A stretch of DNA of 64,000 nt from Celeribacter persicus. GTDB taxonomy: Bacteria; Pseudomonadota; Alphaproteobacteria; Rhodobacterales; Rhodobacteraceae. A program made the position numbers and the translations under genes. A model generated the notes under the pieces. It was not told the origin of the DNA and ran no database searches. It saw only the letters and a program-made list of their open reading frames with translations. This document shows positions 27,266-36,124 of the stretch, one piece after another. The DNA is taken from positions 372,001-436,000 of the forward strand of contig NZ_QAOH01000001.1 in assembly GCF_003050785.1 (NCBI RefSeq), written 5' to 3'. How positions within the stretch are numbered: the first letter of the stretch is position 1; each line of letters starts with the position of its first letter.

Positions 27266-28363
27266 ATGTCTAAGAAATATTCCCGCCGGAGCGTTCTTCG
27301 TGCCGGTTTGGCGACCAGCGGAGCAGCCTTGCTCACCTCGATGCCCGCGAGCCGACTGCTGGCGCAAGAGCCCGAAAAACCGTCCGAAATCATCGTCCGC
27401 GCTTGGGGTGGCGAATGGGTTGAATCGCTGAAGAAAGGTGTATCCGACCGTTTTACCGAGATGACCGGCATTGCTGTGCGTCACGACCTGACCGAAGACA
27501 ACGAGATCCAGCCGAAAGTCTGGGCCGCCGTCGCGCAAGGCCGCGTGCCTCCGATCCACATCAACTGGGACACCACCACGAACGCCACCAAATCGGCGCT
27601 GCGCGGTGTGACCGAGGATATTTCCGATCTTCCCAACCTTGCCAACACCACCGATCTGGCAAAACCCGTCGGCCTCGAAGGCTATCCGCTCGTCAACACG
27701 TACGGCTATGTCTATGTGCTGGCCTACCGCCCGGAAGCCTTCCCGGATGGCGCCCCGAAATCCTGGCGCGACCTGCTCGATCCGAAGTTCAAGGGCCGTA
27801 TCGCGCTCTACAACGACGGGATTGGGTTCCACTTCCCGGCGCAGGTCGCAGGTGGCGGTTCGCTTGATGACATTCCGGACAATATGGATGCCTGCTGGAG
27901 CTTTGTCCGTGAGATGAAAGAGCAGAATCCGCTCTTGGGCGAGGATCCTGATTTCACCACGTGGTTCCAGAACGGCGAAATCGACGCGGCCTGCACCATT
28001 TCGACCAACGCGCTGGCGGCCAAGAAAAACGGTGTCGAGCTGGCGTGGACCGTACCGGAAGAGGGCTGCAAATTCGATACCGACTGTCTCTGGATTCCGA
28101 AGGGGCTGCCGGAGAATGAGCTTTACTGGGCCAAGCAGTATATCAACCTCGCCCTGTCGCAAGAGAGCCAGCAGATTTGGCTCGACGGCCTCGGGCTTCC
28201 AGGAGTTATTCCGGGTCTCACTCCGCCCGAAGGGCTTGCTGGCGATCCCTCCTATCCGACCGAGCCCGCGGATTTCGAACATCTGATCCGCATCTCTTCC
28301 GCGGTGCAGGTGCAGAACGAAAGCGACTGGTTCGCCAAGTTCAAGGAAATCATGCAGGGCTAA
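27266..28363 (+). CDS. ABC importer periplasmic binding protein, PotD-like, Tat-exported
   Basis: A 365-residue family 1/8 solute-binding protein. The N-terminus has a twin-arginine motif (YSRRSVLRAG) followed by a hydrophobic stretch and a cleavage region around ASRLLAQ, so Tat export is likely. Mature features typical of PotD-like proteins are IIVRAWGGEW, YVLAYRPEAF and SWRDLLDPKFKGRIAL. Proteins of this class bind polyamines, opines, sulfonates or other small amines and acids. The family alone does not tell which. Confidence 0.88.
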   Translation: MSKKYSRRSVLRAGLATSGAALLTSMPASRLLAQEPEKPSEIIVRAWGGEWVESLKKGVSDRFTEMTGIAVRHDLTEDNEIQPKVWAAVAQGRVPPIHINWDTTTNATKSALRGVTEDISDLPNLANTTDLAKPVGLEGYPLVNTYGYVYVLAYRPEAFPDGAPKSWRDLLDPKFKGRIALYNDGIGFHFPAQVAGGGSLDDIPDNMDACWSFVREMKEQNPLLGEDPDFTTWFQNGEIDAACTISTNALAAKKNGVELAWTVPEEGCKFDTDCLWIPKGLPENELYWAKQYINLALSQESQQIWLDGLGLPGVIPGLTPPEGLAGDPSYPTEPADFEHLIRISSAVQVQNESDWFAKFKEIMQG

Positions 28364-28377
28364 GACCCGAAGCCCCT

Positions 28378-28404
28378 CAGGATCGGGCTCCCCTGCCGAT
28401 CCTG
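28378..28404 (+). terminator. hairpin between binding-protein and permease genes
   Basis: CAGGATCGG, nine-base loop, CCGATCCTG: a perfect 9-bp stem just after the binding-protein stop. No T-run follows, so it more likely stabilises the upstream mRNA or lowers read-through than fully terminates. Confidence 0.5.
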
Positions 28405-28480
28405 TTCAAGGCCGCGCAACGCCGCTTCTTCCTGGGCGATGCGCGGCCATACGATCCCACCGAGACACCGGAACGCCGCA

Positions 28481-29446
28481 ATGCCCGAGATCCCGTCCAA
28501 GGATGATCCCCGCACCACATTCAGATATCCGCTGCGCTGGCGGATCATGGATGCATTGAACAATGGCCTGGACCGCTTCTGGCCCGCCCGCATGTCACCC
28601 TACACCGGTTGGGCGCTGATCATGCCTGCGCTTTTGCTGGTCGGGCTTCTGGTGCTCGGCCTGTTCGAAATGGCGGAGAGTTCGCTACATACGCTTGATC
28701 GTGCGACCTTCCTGCCGTCCGAGGCCTATACGCTTGAGAACTATCAGACGGTGATCGAAAGCGCGACTTACGGGCGGGTGGTTACGCGCTCTGTGTTCGC
28801 CGCCGGGCTGACCGTCTTCTTCACCCTGCTTCTGGCGCTGCCCTATGCCTATATCATGGTACGGACGACGAGTTCGGTGGTACGCAAGACGCTTCTCGTG
28901 GTGCTTTTCCTGCCGTTCTTCATTGGTCAGGTGGTGCGCGCTTACGGGCTTTTGATCATTCTGGGGACGACCGGCGTTGCCAACAACGCACTTGGCCTGG
29001 TGGGCATCGAACCGATCCGACTTTTGTTCAACTTTCCCGCCGTGGTCTTTGGTCTGGTGCAATATATGTTGCCCTTTGCGGTGCTGATGCTGGCGCCCGC
29101 TCTGACCGCGATCCCGCGTGAAACCGAAACCGCAGCCTCCTCTCTCGGGGCGAACTGGCTGCAAAGTTTCCGCCATGTGGTCATTCCGATGGCCAAGCCG
29201 GGCCTGATCGGCGCCGGGCTTGTCGTCGGCACGCTGGCGCTCACCGATTTCGCCATGCCCGCCATGCTGGGCGGCGGTTCGCAGGATTTCATCGCGAATG
29301 CCATCTACGACCAGTTCTTCCGCACGGCGGATCAGGGTCTCGGTGCAGCACTCGCGCTGCTGCTCGTGGTGCTTGGCTCTGTCATCGTCGGGGTCGTCAT
29401 CTCGATCTTTGGCGCAGGCACACTCGGAATGGGAGGCAAAAAATGA
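28481..29446 (+). CDS. ABC importer permease, PotB-like
   Basis: A 321-residue inner-membrane permease with about six hydrophobic helices after a polar N-terminus. The coupling-loop motif EAA reads ETAASSLGANWLQSFRHVVIPMAKPG. The start is uncertain: ATG at 28481 is chosen, while an ATG at 28439 and one near 28549 are also in frame. It forms the channel with the next gene, which overlaps by ATGA. Confidence 0.87.
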   Translation: MPEIPSKDDPRTTFRYPLRWRIMDALNNGLDRFWPARMSPYTGWALIMPALLLVGLLVLGLFEMAESSLHTLDRATFLPSEAYTLENYQTVIESATYGRVVTRSVFAAGLTVFFTLLLALPYAYIMVRTTSSVVRKTLLVVLFLPFFIGQVVRAYGLLIILGTTGVANNALGLVGIEPIRLLFNFPAVVFGLVQYMLPFAVLMLAPALTAIPRETETAASSLGANWLQSFRHVVIPMAKPGLIGAGLVVGTLALTDFAMPAMLGGGSQDFIANAIYDQFFRTADQGLGAALALLLVVLGSVIVGVVISIFGAGTLGMGGKK

Positions 29447-30240
29447 CCGCAAGATCGCAGCGCATCCTGTTCTGGGCGCTTGTCTGGTTCTGTATCCTCA
29501 TCCTCTCTGTGCCCACGATCATTGTTGTCGGCGCGTCCTTCACCACCGCCAATATGATCTCCTTCCCACCCGAAGGTTTCACTCTCAAATGGTATGAGAA
29601 GATCGCCCTTGCCCGCGACCTCCAACAGGCGTTCATCCGCTCGTTGATCGTCTCGACCGTCTGTCTCATCGTCTCTGTGCCTGTCGGCACGCTTGCCGGG
29701 CTTGCCCTGTCACGGTTCAAACTGCGCTTTGCGAATGCGATCCAGATTTATCTGCTCCTGCCGTTCACCGTGCCGCTGATCGGTTCCGGCATCGGCATGA
29801 TGCTCATCTTCGGAGAATGGCGCGTTCTGGGCAGCCTCTGGCCCGTCGGCGTGGCGCTTGCGGTGATCAACCTGCCGTTCATCATCTGGTCGGTGTCGTC
29901 TTCGGCCGGAGCGCTTGATGGCGATCTGGAACTGGCGGCCTCAAGCTGTGGGGCAGGACGGTTCGAGACCTTCTGGTTCGTGACTGTTCCTGGCGTCATG
30001 CCGGGGATCATTACCGGGGGCCTTCTGATGTTCGTGCTGGCGATGAGCGAGTTCCTTGTCTCGTTGCTTTTGACCGATGCGCGGACGGTGACCCTGCCTG
30101 TCCAGATCTACAACAATATCCGTTCGATCATCACGCCGGACCTGGCCGCGGTTTCGTCCGTCTTCGTTGTAATCGCGTTGCTCGCGGTGTGGTTGCTCGA
30201 CCGCCTCGTAGGGCTTGAAATCTTTTTGAAATCAAAATGA
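29443..30240 (+). CDS. ABC importer permease, PotC-like
   Basis: A 265-residue second permease with about six membrane helices and the coupling motif ELAASSCGAGRFETFWFVTVPGVMPG. It starts inside the stop codon of the PotB-like gene. The four-gene transporter is complete. It precedes the HisD paralogue by 58 bases without a clear terminator, so transport and dehydrogenase genes may form one long transcript. Confidence 0.9.
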   Translation: MTARSQRILFWALVWFCILILSVPTIIVVGASFTTANMISFPPEGFTLKWYEKIALARDLQQAFIRSLIVSTVCLIVSVPVGTLAGLALSRFKLRFANAIQIYLLLPFTVPLIGSGIGMMLIFGEWRVLGSLWPVGVALAVINLPFIIWSVSSSAGALDGDLELAASSCGAGRFETFWFVTVPGVMPGIITGGLLMFVLAMSEFLVSLLLTDARTVTLPVQIYNNIRSIITPDLAAVSSVFVVIALLAVWLLDRLVGLEIFLKSK

Positions 30241-30298
30241 CGGTTGTCCGGCCCTCGCGGTCACGGCCTCTCCAACGATCTTAATGAAAGGATCTGTC

Positions 30299-31627
30299 AT
30301 GTCTGACGTCAACGTTCAAAAACTCGCGGGCCTCGGCAAAGCCGAACGCGCCGCGCTTATCCGCAGGTCCGAAGCCGATCTTTCCTTCTTTCTCGAAAAG
30401 GTGCAGCCGATCATCGAAGCGGTGAAAACCGAAGGCGACGCCGCCCTCGTTCGTTTTGGCCAACAGTTTGACGGTGCCGAAGGCCTGACCGCCGCGACAC
30501 TTCAGGTGTCAGAGGCCGAGTTCGATGCCGCTTTCGATCTGGTCGACGACAAGGTGATCGAGGCGATCCGCTTTGGCATAAGCAACATCCGCAGCTTCCA
30601 CGAAGAACAGGCCCCGGAACCCATGTGGTTGAAAGAGGTCCGTCCTGGTGCCTTTGCGGGCGATCGCTACCTGCCGATCAATTCAGTTGCCCTTTACGTG
30701 CCGCGCGGCAAGGGGTCGTTCCCCTCCGTCACCATGATGACCGCCGTACCGGGTGTGGTCGCCAAAGTGCCGAATCTGGCGATCTTCACCCCTCCGGGCA
30801 AGGATGGCACAGTCGATGCGGCGACGCTGGTCGCGGCGCGCATCGCGGGTGTGGAAACCATCTACAAATGCGGCGGGGCACAAGCTGTGGCGGCGGCGGC
30901 CTTTGGCACCGAAACGGTCAAAAAGGCACAAAAGATCGTCGGCCCCGGCAGCCCATGGGTGGTTGCGGCCAAGCGCCTGTTGGCCGGGATGATCGACCCG
31001 GGTCTGCCCGCTGGCCCCTCCGAAGGCATGATCCTGGCCGATGACACCGTGTCGGGTCGGTTGGCGGCGCTGGATCTGCTGATCGAGGCTGAACACGGCC
31101 CCGACAGCTCTGCATGGCTGGTCACGCCCTCCAAGCGCGTTCTGGACGAGGCGCTGGCCACCCTGCCCGAACTTTGGGCCAAGATGACACCGCAACGGGT
31201 CGAGTTCTCGCAGACCGTGCTGTCGGGGAAATCCGGTGGCCTGATCCTGGCCGAGTCGATGGAAGACGCAATCGCCTTTGTGAACGAATATGCCCCGGAA
31301 CATCTGGAGATTATGTCGACCAAGCCCTTCGACTATCTGGGCGAGATCACCGAAGCCTCCGAAATCCTGATGGGCACGCACACCCCGGTTTCCATCGGCA
31401 ACTTTGCCCTCGGTCCGAACGCCGTGCTGCCGACCTCCAAGGGGGCGAACACCTATGGCCCACTGTCGGTGACCGATTTCATTCGCCGCAGTTCGGTCGG
31501 CTACGTCACCGCCAAGGGCTATCCCGAAATGGCGGCGGCTGCGAAAACCCTCGCGGAATACGAAGGCTTCTCTTCGCATGCCAATGCGGTCAGCGAGTTA
31601 CGTCTCGAATACCTGAAGGACATTTGA
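30299..31627 (+). CDS. histidinol-dehydrogenase paralogue with altered active site
   Basis: A 442-residue HisD-superfamily dehydrogenase. Of the residues known in E. coli HisD, the catalytic Glu-His pair is kept (E334, H335 in APEHLE), as are the later Glu and zinc-ligand His (E422, H427) and one zinc-ligand His (H266). Changed are the zinc-ligand Gln to Glu263, the zinc-ligand Asp to Asn368 and the imidazole-contacting His to Ala375 (GPNAVLPTS where HisD has NHVLPT). It is therefore unlikely to be the biosynthetic enzyme. HisD relatives such as HpsN oxidise other primary alcohols to acids in two NAD steps. It overlaps the next gene by one base. Confidence 0.85.
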   Translation: MSDVNVQKLAGLGKAERAALIRRSEADLSFFLEKVQPIIEAVKTEGDAALVRFGQQFDGAEGLTAATLQVSEAEFDAAFDLVDDKVIEAIRFGISNIRSFHEEQAPEPMWLKEVRPGAFAGDRYLPINSVALYVPRGKGSFPSVTMMTAVPGVVAKVPNLAIFTPPGKDGTVDAATLVAARIAGVETIYKCGGAQAVAAAAFGTETVKKAQKIVGPGSPWVVAAKRLLAGMIDPGLPAGPSEGMILADDTVSGRLAALDLLIEAEHGPDSSAWLVTPSKRVLDEALATLPELWAKMTPQRVEFSQTVLSGKSGGLILAESMEDAIAFVNEYAPEHLEIMSTKPFDYLGEITEASEILMGTHTPVSIGNFALGPNAVLPTSKGANTYGPLSVTDFIRRSSVGYVTAKGYPEMAAAAKTLAEYEGFSSHANAVSELRLEYLKDI

Positions 31628-32631
31628 TGAAAGCGATCCGTCTCCACGGTGTCGGGGATTTGCGCTTTGAGCAGGTTCCCGCCCCCCTCCCGCCGAAAGA
31701 CAAAGAAGTCACGCTTTCGGTTTCGGTCGCGGGCATCTGTGGTTCCGACCTGCACAACTACAAGACCGGTGCATGGATCACCCGCGCGCCCTCTGTTGCG
31801 GGTCATGAATTCACCGGTACGGTGACGGCCATAGGCACGGGCGTCGATCATGTCGCCCCTGGGGATCGTGTCGTGGTCGACAGTCGTCATATCTGCGGCA
31901 CCTGCGAGGCCTGTCTCGACGGTGTGGGGCAGGTTTGCCCCTCGCTTGGGTTCCTTGGGGAAGTCATTGACGGCGGTTTTGCCGAAGCCGTGACAATTCC
32001 GGCCCGCAATGTGATCAAAGCCCCGGAGGGCGTTGCGGACCGCTTCCTCGCCATGGCCGAGCCGCTCGCTGTCGCCCTGCATGCGTTGAACCTTGTGTCC
32101 GTGCCGGATGGGGCGGAAATCGTCGTAACCGGCTGTGGTCCCATCGGCGGTCTTGTGACCCTGTTGGCGACCCGGAAGGGGCACCCGGTGCGGATCATCG
32201 ACCAGAATGCCGGGCGCACCGCTTTGGTCGCCGAGGCCACCGGCGCATCCGTGACGACCCTTGAGGACCTGCAAGGCCACCGCTTTCGCTTCGCCATCGA
32301 CACGACCGGCAACGCATATGTCATTCGCACGCTTCTTCACAGGATTGCCGGAGCGAGCCGCCTCGGATTGGTTGGCATCGGCAAGGCTGCGGAGATCATC
32401 GACCCTGTGCACCTCGTCGAACGTGAGATCGCGCTGATCGGATGTCACGCCTTTGGGGACGAGTTGACGGAGATCGCCGCAATGCTTCCCGAGCTGAAGG
32501 ATCACCTAGATCCCTTCATCGCCGAGATAATCGAACCGGAAGCCGTCCCAGCGACCTATGAGGCGCTCATTGCCGGTGATGCGGCGGGCATCAAGACCCT
32601 TATTCGTCTGGGAGGAGCTGGTGATGAATGA
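31627..32631 (+). CDS. zinc-dependent alcohol dehydrogenase (MDR family)
   Basis: A 334-residue medium-chain dehydrogenase. The catalytic-zinc ligands lie in GICGSDLH and GHEFTG, the structural zinc is held by the four cysteines of CGTCEACLDGVGQVC near 92-106, and the nucleotide motif is TGCGPIGG. The frame is open upstream, but the ATG overlapping the HisD-like stop gives the family length. It probably interconverts a secondary alcohol and ketone of the same compound the HisD paralogue acts on. The 3' end overlaps the kinase gene by eight bases. Confidence 0.88.
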   Translation: MKAIRLHGVGDLRFEQVPAPLPPKDKEVTLSVSVAGICGSDLHNYKTGAWITRAPSVAGHEFTGTVTAIGTGVDHVAPGDRVVVDSRHICGTCEACLDGVGQVCPSLGFLGEVIDGGFAEAVTIPARNVIKAPEGVADRFLAMAEPLAVALHALNLVSVPDGAEIVVTGCGPIGGLVTLLATRKGHPVRIIDQNAGRTALVAEATGASVTTLEDLQGHRFRFAIDTTGNAYVIRTLLHRIAGASRLGLVGIGKAAEIIDPVHLVEREIALIGCHAFGDELTEIAAMLPELKDHLDPFIAEIIEPEAVPATYEALIAGDAAGIKTLIRLGGAGDE

Positions 32632-33925
32632 ACGGGAAAGCCTTTCGCGCACGGCCGAAATCCGCGCTATTGCGCGTCAGGATACGGCCAGAGCGGCGAC
32701 CATGCTGGAAAGCTTCATCGCCGGTCTATTCGACATTCCAGTGTCGGACTTGAAGATCAATATCGACCAGTATTCGCTGAACTCTCTCAACGGGTTCTTC
32801 CGGTCCGGGACGCAAGATTTCTTCTTCAAATTCCACCAGGAGGAAGGAGAAGAGGAGATGACCGGCGAATATTACCGCGCCGATATTTTGTCAAAAGCGG
32901 GCCTGCCCGTCGACCAGCCTGTCCATATGTCGACCCTGCCGGGAGAACAGTTGCTGGTCTACAAACGTCGCGCCGACCCGCGGTTTTCCGATGTTCTGTT
33001 CGAGTTGGACCAGAGGTCCGACGACGAGGCCATTGTCCGGGCCACAGAGGCCGAAGCCGAGTTGAACCGACGCATCCTCGAAATCGCGCGGGCCTCCCTC
33101 GTGCCGATCACACCCGAAGAGGCGGCGATGGAGCCGATCCATCGGCTGTTCTACGAGCGTCTCATTGATCTGCCCGAGGGCACCTATCCGGGCGGGCGGT
33201 TCAAGAAGTTCTACCACGGCAAGCGTTTCGACTTCCCGAACGGGATTTCTCTGCAATGGGACGAAATCGCCGATGCACCGGTGGTCATCAACGGGCTGAC
33301 CTACTCCCGCACGTTGCAGGAGGCGTTCGATTTCGCCCACAACCGATATAAACCGACAAACACAGCAGACGCCGGCGGCATTGTCGCCCATGGCGACGCG
33401 CATAACGCCAACGTCTGGTACGAACGTGGGGCAGCACGTGACCACCTGGCTTTCTTCGATCCCGCCTTCGCGGGCAACAAGGTGCCGTCGTTGCTGGCCG
33501 AGGTGAAATCCACGTTCCACAATGTCTTTGCCCATCCCTTCTGGCTCTACAATCCCGAGATGGCCGAACAGGTCTTTACCGCCAGCGTTCGGTTGGACGG
33601 CGGCACCCTGCACTTCGACACAGACTGGCGCCCCAGCCCGGTCCGCGCCTCCCTGCTCGATGCCAAAGCGCGCGAATTCTGGGCGCCGTGGTTGCGAACC
33701 CTGAAAGACAAAGACCTGCTTCCCGACGACTGGGAAGACGTGATCCGCACTGGATTTTTCCTTTCTCCGACACTGGTCATGAATCTCAATGCAGGAAAAA
33801 CGCGGGATCGGCACAACCCGGTGTCCTCGGCCATCGGTCTCTCAGTTGCACTTTCTGCGGCCTCCCGACCGGTCGGCGGTTCGGACATGTTCACCGAATT
33901 CTTTGATAAGGTCAGACCCTCCTGA
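32624..33925 (+). CDS. APH-fold phosphotransferase of unknown substrate
   Basis: A 433-residue protein with the catalytic signature of aminoglycoside/choline/homoserine-type kinases: HGDAHNANVWY near residue 256 and the metal-binding FFDPAF about 20 residues later. It is larger than most family members and has a long acidic N-terminal lobe with an FFFKFHQEEGEEE segment. GGAGGAG precedes the ATG. It is overlapped on both sides by dehydrogenase genes, so it probably phosphorylates a small hydroxyl compound of the island or an intermediate. I do not recognise the exact subfamily. Confidence 0.7.
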   Translation: MNERESLSRTAEIRAIARQDTARAATMLESFIAGLFDIPVSDLKINIDQYSLNSLNGFFRSGTQDFFFKFHQEEGEEEMTGEYYRADILSKAGLPVDQPVHMSTLPGEQLLVYKRRADPRFSDVLFELDQRSDDEAIVRATEAEAELNRRILEIARASLVPITPEEAAMEPIHRLFYERLIDLPEGTYPGGRFKKFYHGKRFDFPNGISLQWDEIADAPVVINGLTYSRTLQEAFDFAHNRYKPTNTADAGGIVAHGDAHNANVWYERGAARDHLAFFDPAFAGNKVPSLLAEVKSTFHNVFAHPFWLYNPEMAEQVFTASVRLDGGTLHFDTDWRPSPVRASLLDAKAREFWAPWLRTLKDKDLLPDDWEDVIRTGFFLSPTLVMNLNAGKTRDRHNPVSSAIGLSVALSAASRPVGGSDMFTEFFDKVRPS

Positions 33926-35127
33926 TGTCCCTCGAACGCAAATACCAGAACGTTGATGACTTCGCTGCGGCGGCCCGAAAACGACTTCCCAGGATCTTCG
34001 CCGACTACATCGACGGTGGCGCCTTTTCTGAAACGACCCTTCGTCGGAACAGGGAAGATTTCGACCTTTTTGCTCTGCGGCAAAGGTGTCTCACCCCACT
34101 GGAACCCACACCGAACCTGACGGTTACGGTGGCGGATCGCGTATCCAAACTGCCGTTCGGTCCGGGCCCGGTGGGCTTTCTGGGTCTTTACCGGCGCAAT
34201 GGCGATATCGCCGTCGCTCAGGCCGCTGCCGAGGCAGGTATTCCGTTCGTTCTGTCGACTTTTTCCATCAACGGTTTAGGCACCGTTCGTCAGGCGACAG
34301 GCGTTGCTCCGGACTTTCAGCTTTATCTCGATGAAGACCCCGAAGTAAACGCGGCCTATCTCGAGTCCTGCAAAGCGAACGGAGTCGAGCGCATCTTTCT
34401 GACAGTCGACACGGCCATTACGTCTGTCCGCGAGCGCGACGTGAAGAATGGATTCCGCAGCGTCGACCGGTTGACCCCAGGCCTTTTGTGGCAGTTCATG
34501 CAGCGACCATTGTGGTCCCTGGATTTGTTGATCGGCGGTTTTCCGGAAGTTGAACTTGTCAAAGGGCGCGCAGAATTCGGGCGTGGCGCCATGGCACAGG
34601 CGGGAAATTTGTCTCGCCGGCTCGACAAGAATTTAACATGGGATACAGTCGCGCGCCTGCGCAAAGAGTGGTCCGGGCAACTATTCATCAAGGGAATTTC
34701 CGATCCGGAAGACGCGCAGCGCGCGCGTGCTGCGGATGTGGACGGGATCGTGCTCTCCAATCACGGGGGCAGACAACTGGATCACGGACGATCGACCGTG
34801 GCGCTGATCCCCGAAGTCCGTCAGGCTTTAGGTCCGTCACTCGCGCTGTTCGTTGACAGCGGGTTCCGGCGCGGAAGCGATATCGTCAAAGCCTTGGCGC
34901 TTGGGGCGGATTTTGTATTGATGGGTCGCCCGTTCGCATGGGCCGTTGCGGCAAATGGAAAAGTTGGCGCCGCCCATCTGATCTCCCTGCTGGAGAAAGA
35001 GATTGAAATCACGCTGAACCTGATGGGGTTGTCGTCAATTGATGAGCTGCGACGCGAAGGGCGCAAAGCGTGCTTCCAGATTAATTCGAACTCGTCTCTG
35101 CATGGACAACAGTATCACGACCTTTAA
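33925..35127 (+). CDS. FMN-dependent alpha-hydroxy-acid dehydrogenase (LldD-like)
   Basis: A 400-residue member of the lactate/glycolate/mandelate oxidase family. It has the FMN site features GPVGFLGLYRR and STFSINGLG, the catalytic histidine and substrate arginine in LSNHGGRQLDHG and the phosphate-binding DSGFRRGSDIVKAL and GADFVLMGRP. It oxidises a 2-hydroxy acid to a 2-oxo acid. It is the last gene of the island operon and starts on the stop codon of the kinase. A 2-oxo product could be handed to the HisC-like aminotransferase; this is an inference. Confidence 0.88.
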   Translation: MSLERKYQNVDDFAAAARKRLPRIFADYIDGGAFSETTLRRNREDFDLFALRQRCLTPLEPTPNLTVTVADRVSKLPFGPGPVGFLGLYRRNGDIAVAQAAAEAGIPFVLSTFSINGLGTVRQATGVAPDFQLYLDEDPEVNAAYLESCKANGVERIFLTVDTAITSVRERDVKNGFRSVDRLTPGLLWQFMQRPLWSLDLLIGGFPEVELVKGRAEFGRGAMAQAGNLSRRLDKNLTWDTVARLRKEWSGQLFIKGISDPEDAQRARAADVDGIVLSNHGGRQLDHGRSTVALIPEVRQALGPSLALFVDSGFRRGSDIVKALALGADFVLMGRPFAWAVAANGKVGAAHLISLLEKEIEITLNLMGLSSIDELRREGRKACFQINSNSSLHGQQYHDL

Positions 35128-35332
35128 TTCCGCGCAGAGAGCACGCCACTCGGCGAGAACAGCGTCGCGGTTCAACTTGAAAATGTCCCGGCTATAGAGT
35201 GTCAATCGGCATTGAAGCTTGCCCCTTTATCGGCGCGCACCATTGCCCCCCCTTTGTGTTGAGCAGGCCCGGCGCCGCTGCGTTAAACGAAAACGACACG
35301 GCTCCGGGCCTGTGGGTTTAGAGGGGAGCGGT

Positions 35333-35572
35333 TCAGTTCTTGAAGCGCCAGCTTTCGTTTCCGGTTTCGACGATCGGAGCAAGCCGCCGGCGCGGTGCGT
35401 AAGCCGGTCGAGCAACGCGGTTGTCATTTTGCATCACCAAACACGCTGGGCCATTCGCCGAATGGCCAGATTGGTTGTGACGATGATCGACCTGCGCTCG
35501 TAGAGCTTGCCGATCAGGTGGAGCAGCAGCTGTTCACCGGTCTGGGCGAAGGCAGATATGGTATGTCGGGTA
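35333..35572 (-). pseudogene. IS21-family IstB ATPase fragment, frameshifted
   Basis: On the minus strand, pieces of IstB appear in order: ISAFAQTGEQLLLHLIGKLY, then ERRSIIVTTNLA, a frame change, KMTTALLDRLTH and, in another frame, IVETGNESWRFKN followed by a stop. The Walker A half of the protein is missing. It is a decayed 3' end of an IS21 element. The sequence beyond the stop (35200-35330) may hold its worn terminal repeat, but I cannot define it. Confidence 0.82.
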
Positions 35573-35909
35573 TACCATGGTCGGCGCTCTGCCTTTTTGT
35601 TACGGTGTTGGAGGGCTGGCTCGGCGGGTTGCGAGGTGCCTGTGGGCGCTACTGTCGCGCTCGGGTTCATGGAGCCAACAACTGGATGGTTGAAGGTTTT
35701 GAGTTCGGTTACGAGCCGCCGGTTACATTTATATGCGAAATCAATGTTGCATTTTGGACATCTCGAAAATGCCGATTTCTCGCACCACAACTCAGTTGAA
35801 ACCTACCGATTTATGCTAAAATCGCACGTTGTGTGTCACTGTCAGAAATTTGTTGGTACAATAGATTTTCACCTTGTTTCCGCGCCTTTCCGCCATTACA
35901 CGGGTCGAC
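35573..35909. other. non-coding stretch upstream of tRNA-Ser
   Basis: AT-richer than its surroundings and without a convincing gene. It probably contains further IS debris and the promoter of the tRNA gene. No clear -35/-10 pair could be chosen by eye. Confidence 0.4.
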
Positions 35910-35999
35910 GGAGACGTGGCCGAGTGGTCGAAGGCGCTCCCCTGCTAAGGGAGTAGGCGGGAAACCGTCTCGAGGGTTCGAATCCCTTCGTCTCCGCCA
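35910..35999 (+). tRNA. tRNA-Ser (anticodon GCT)
   Basis: A 90-nt class II tRNA. The acceptor stem GGAGACG pairs with CGTCTCC, the discriminator is G, and CCA is encoded. The anticodon loop CTGCTAA gives anticodon GCT, reading AGC/AGU. A long variable arm follows (TAGGCGGGAAACCGTCTC region), and the T arm has GGTTCGAATCC. These are serine tRNA features. It stands between two decayed insertion sequences. Confidence 0.96.
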
Positions 36000-36124
36000 T
36001 CATCTAAATCATTGACATTAATTACTATATGCCTCGCGCATTGTGGCGTGGCTTCCGCAACTTGGACGGGGTGTTGGCCAATAGAGACTTGAATTTACAG
36101 GAAAAATAAAGCGTTTCCAGTTTA

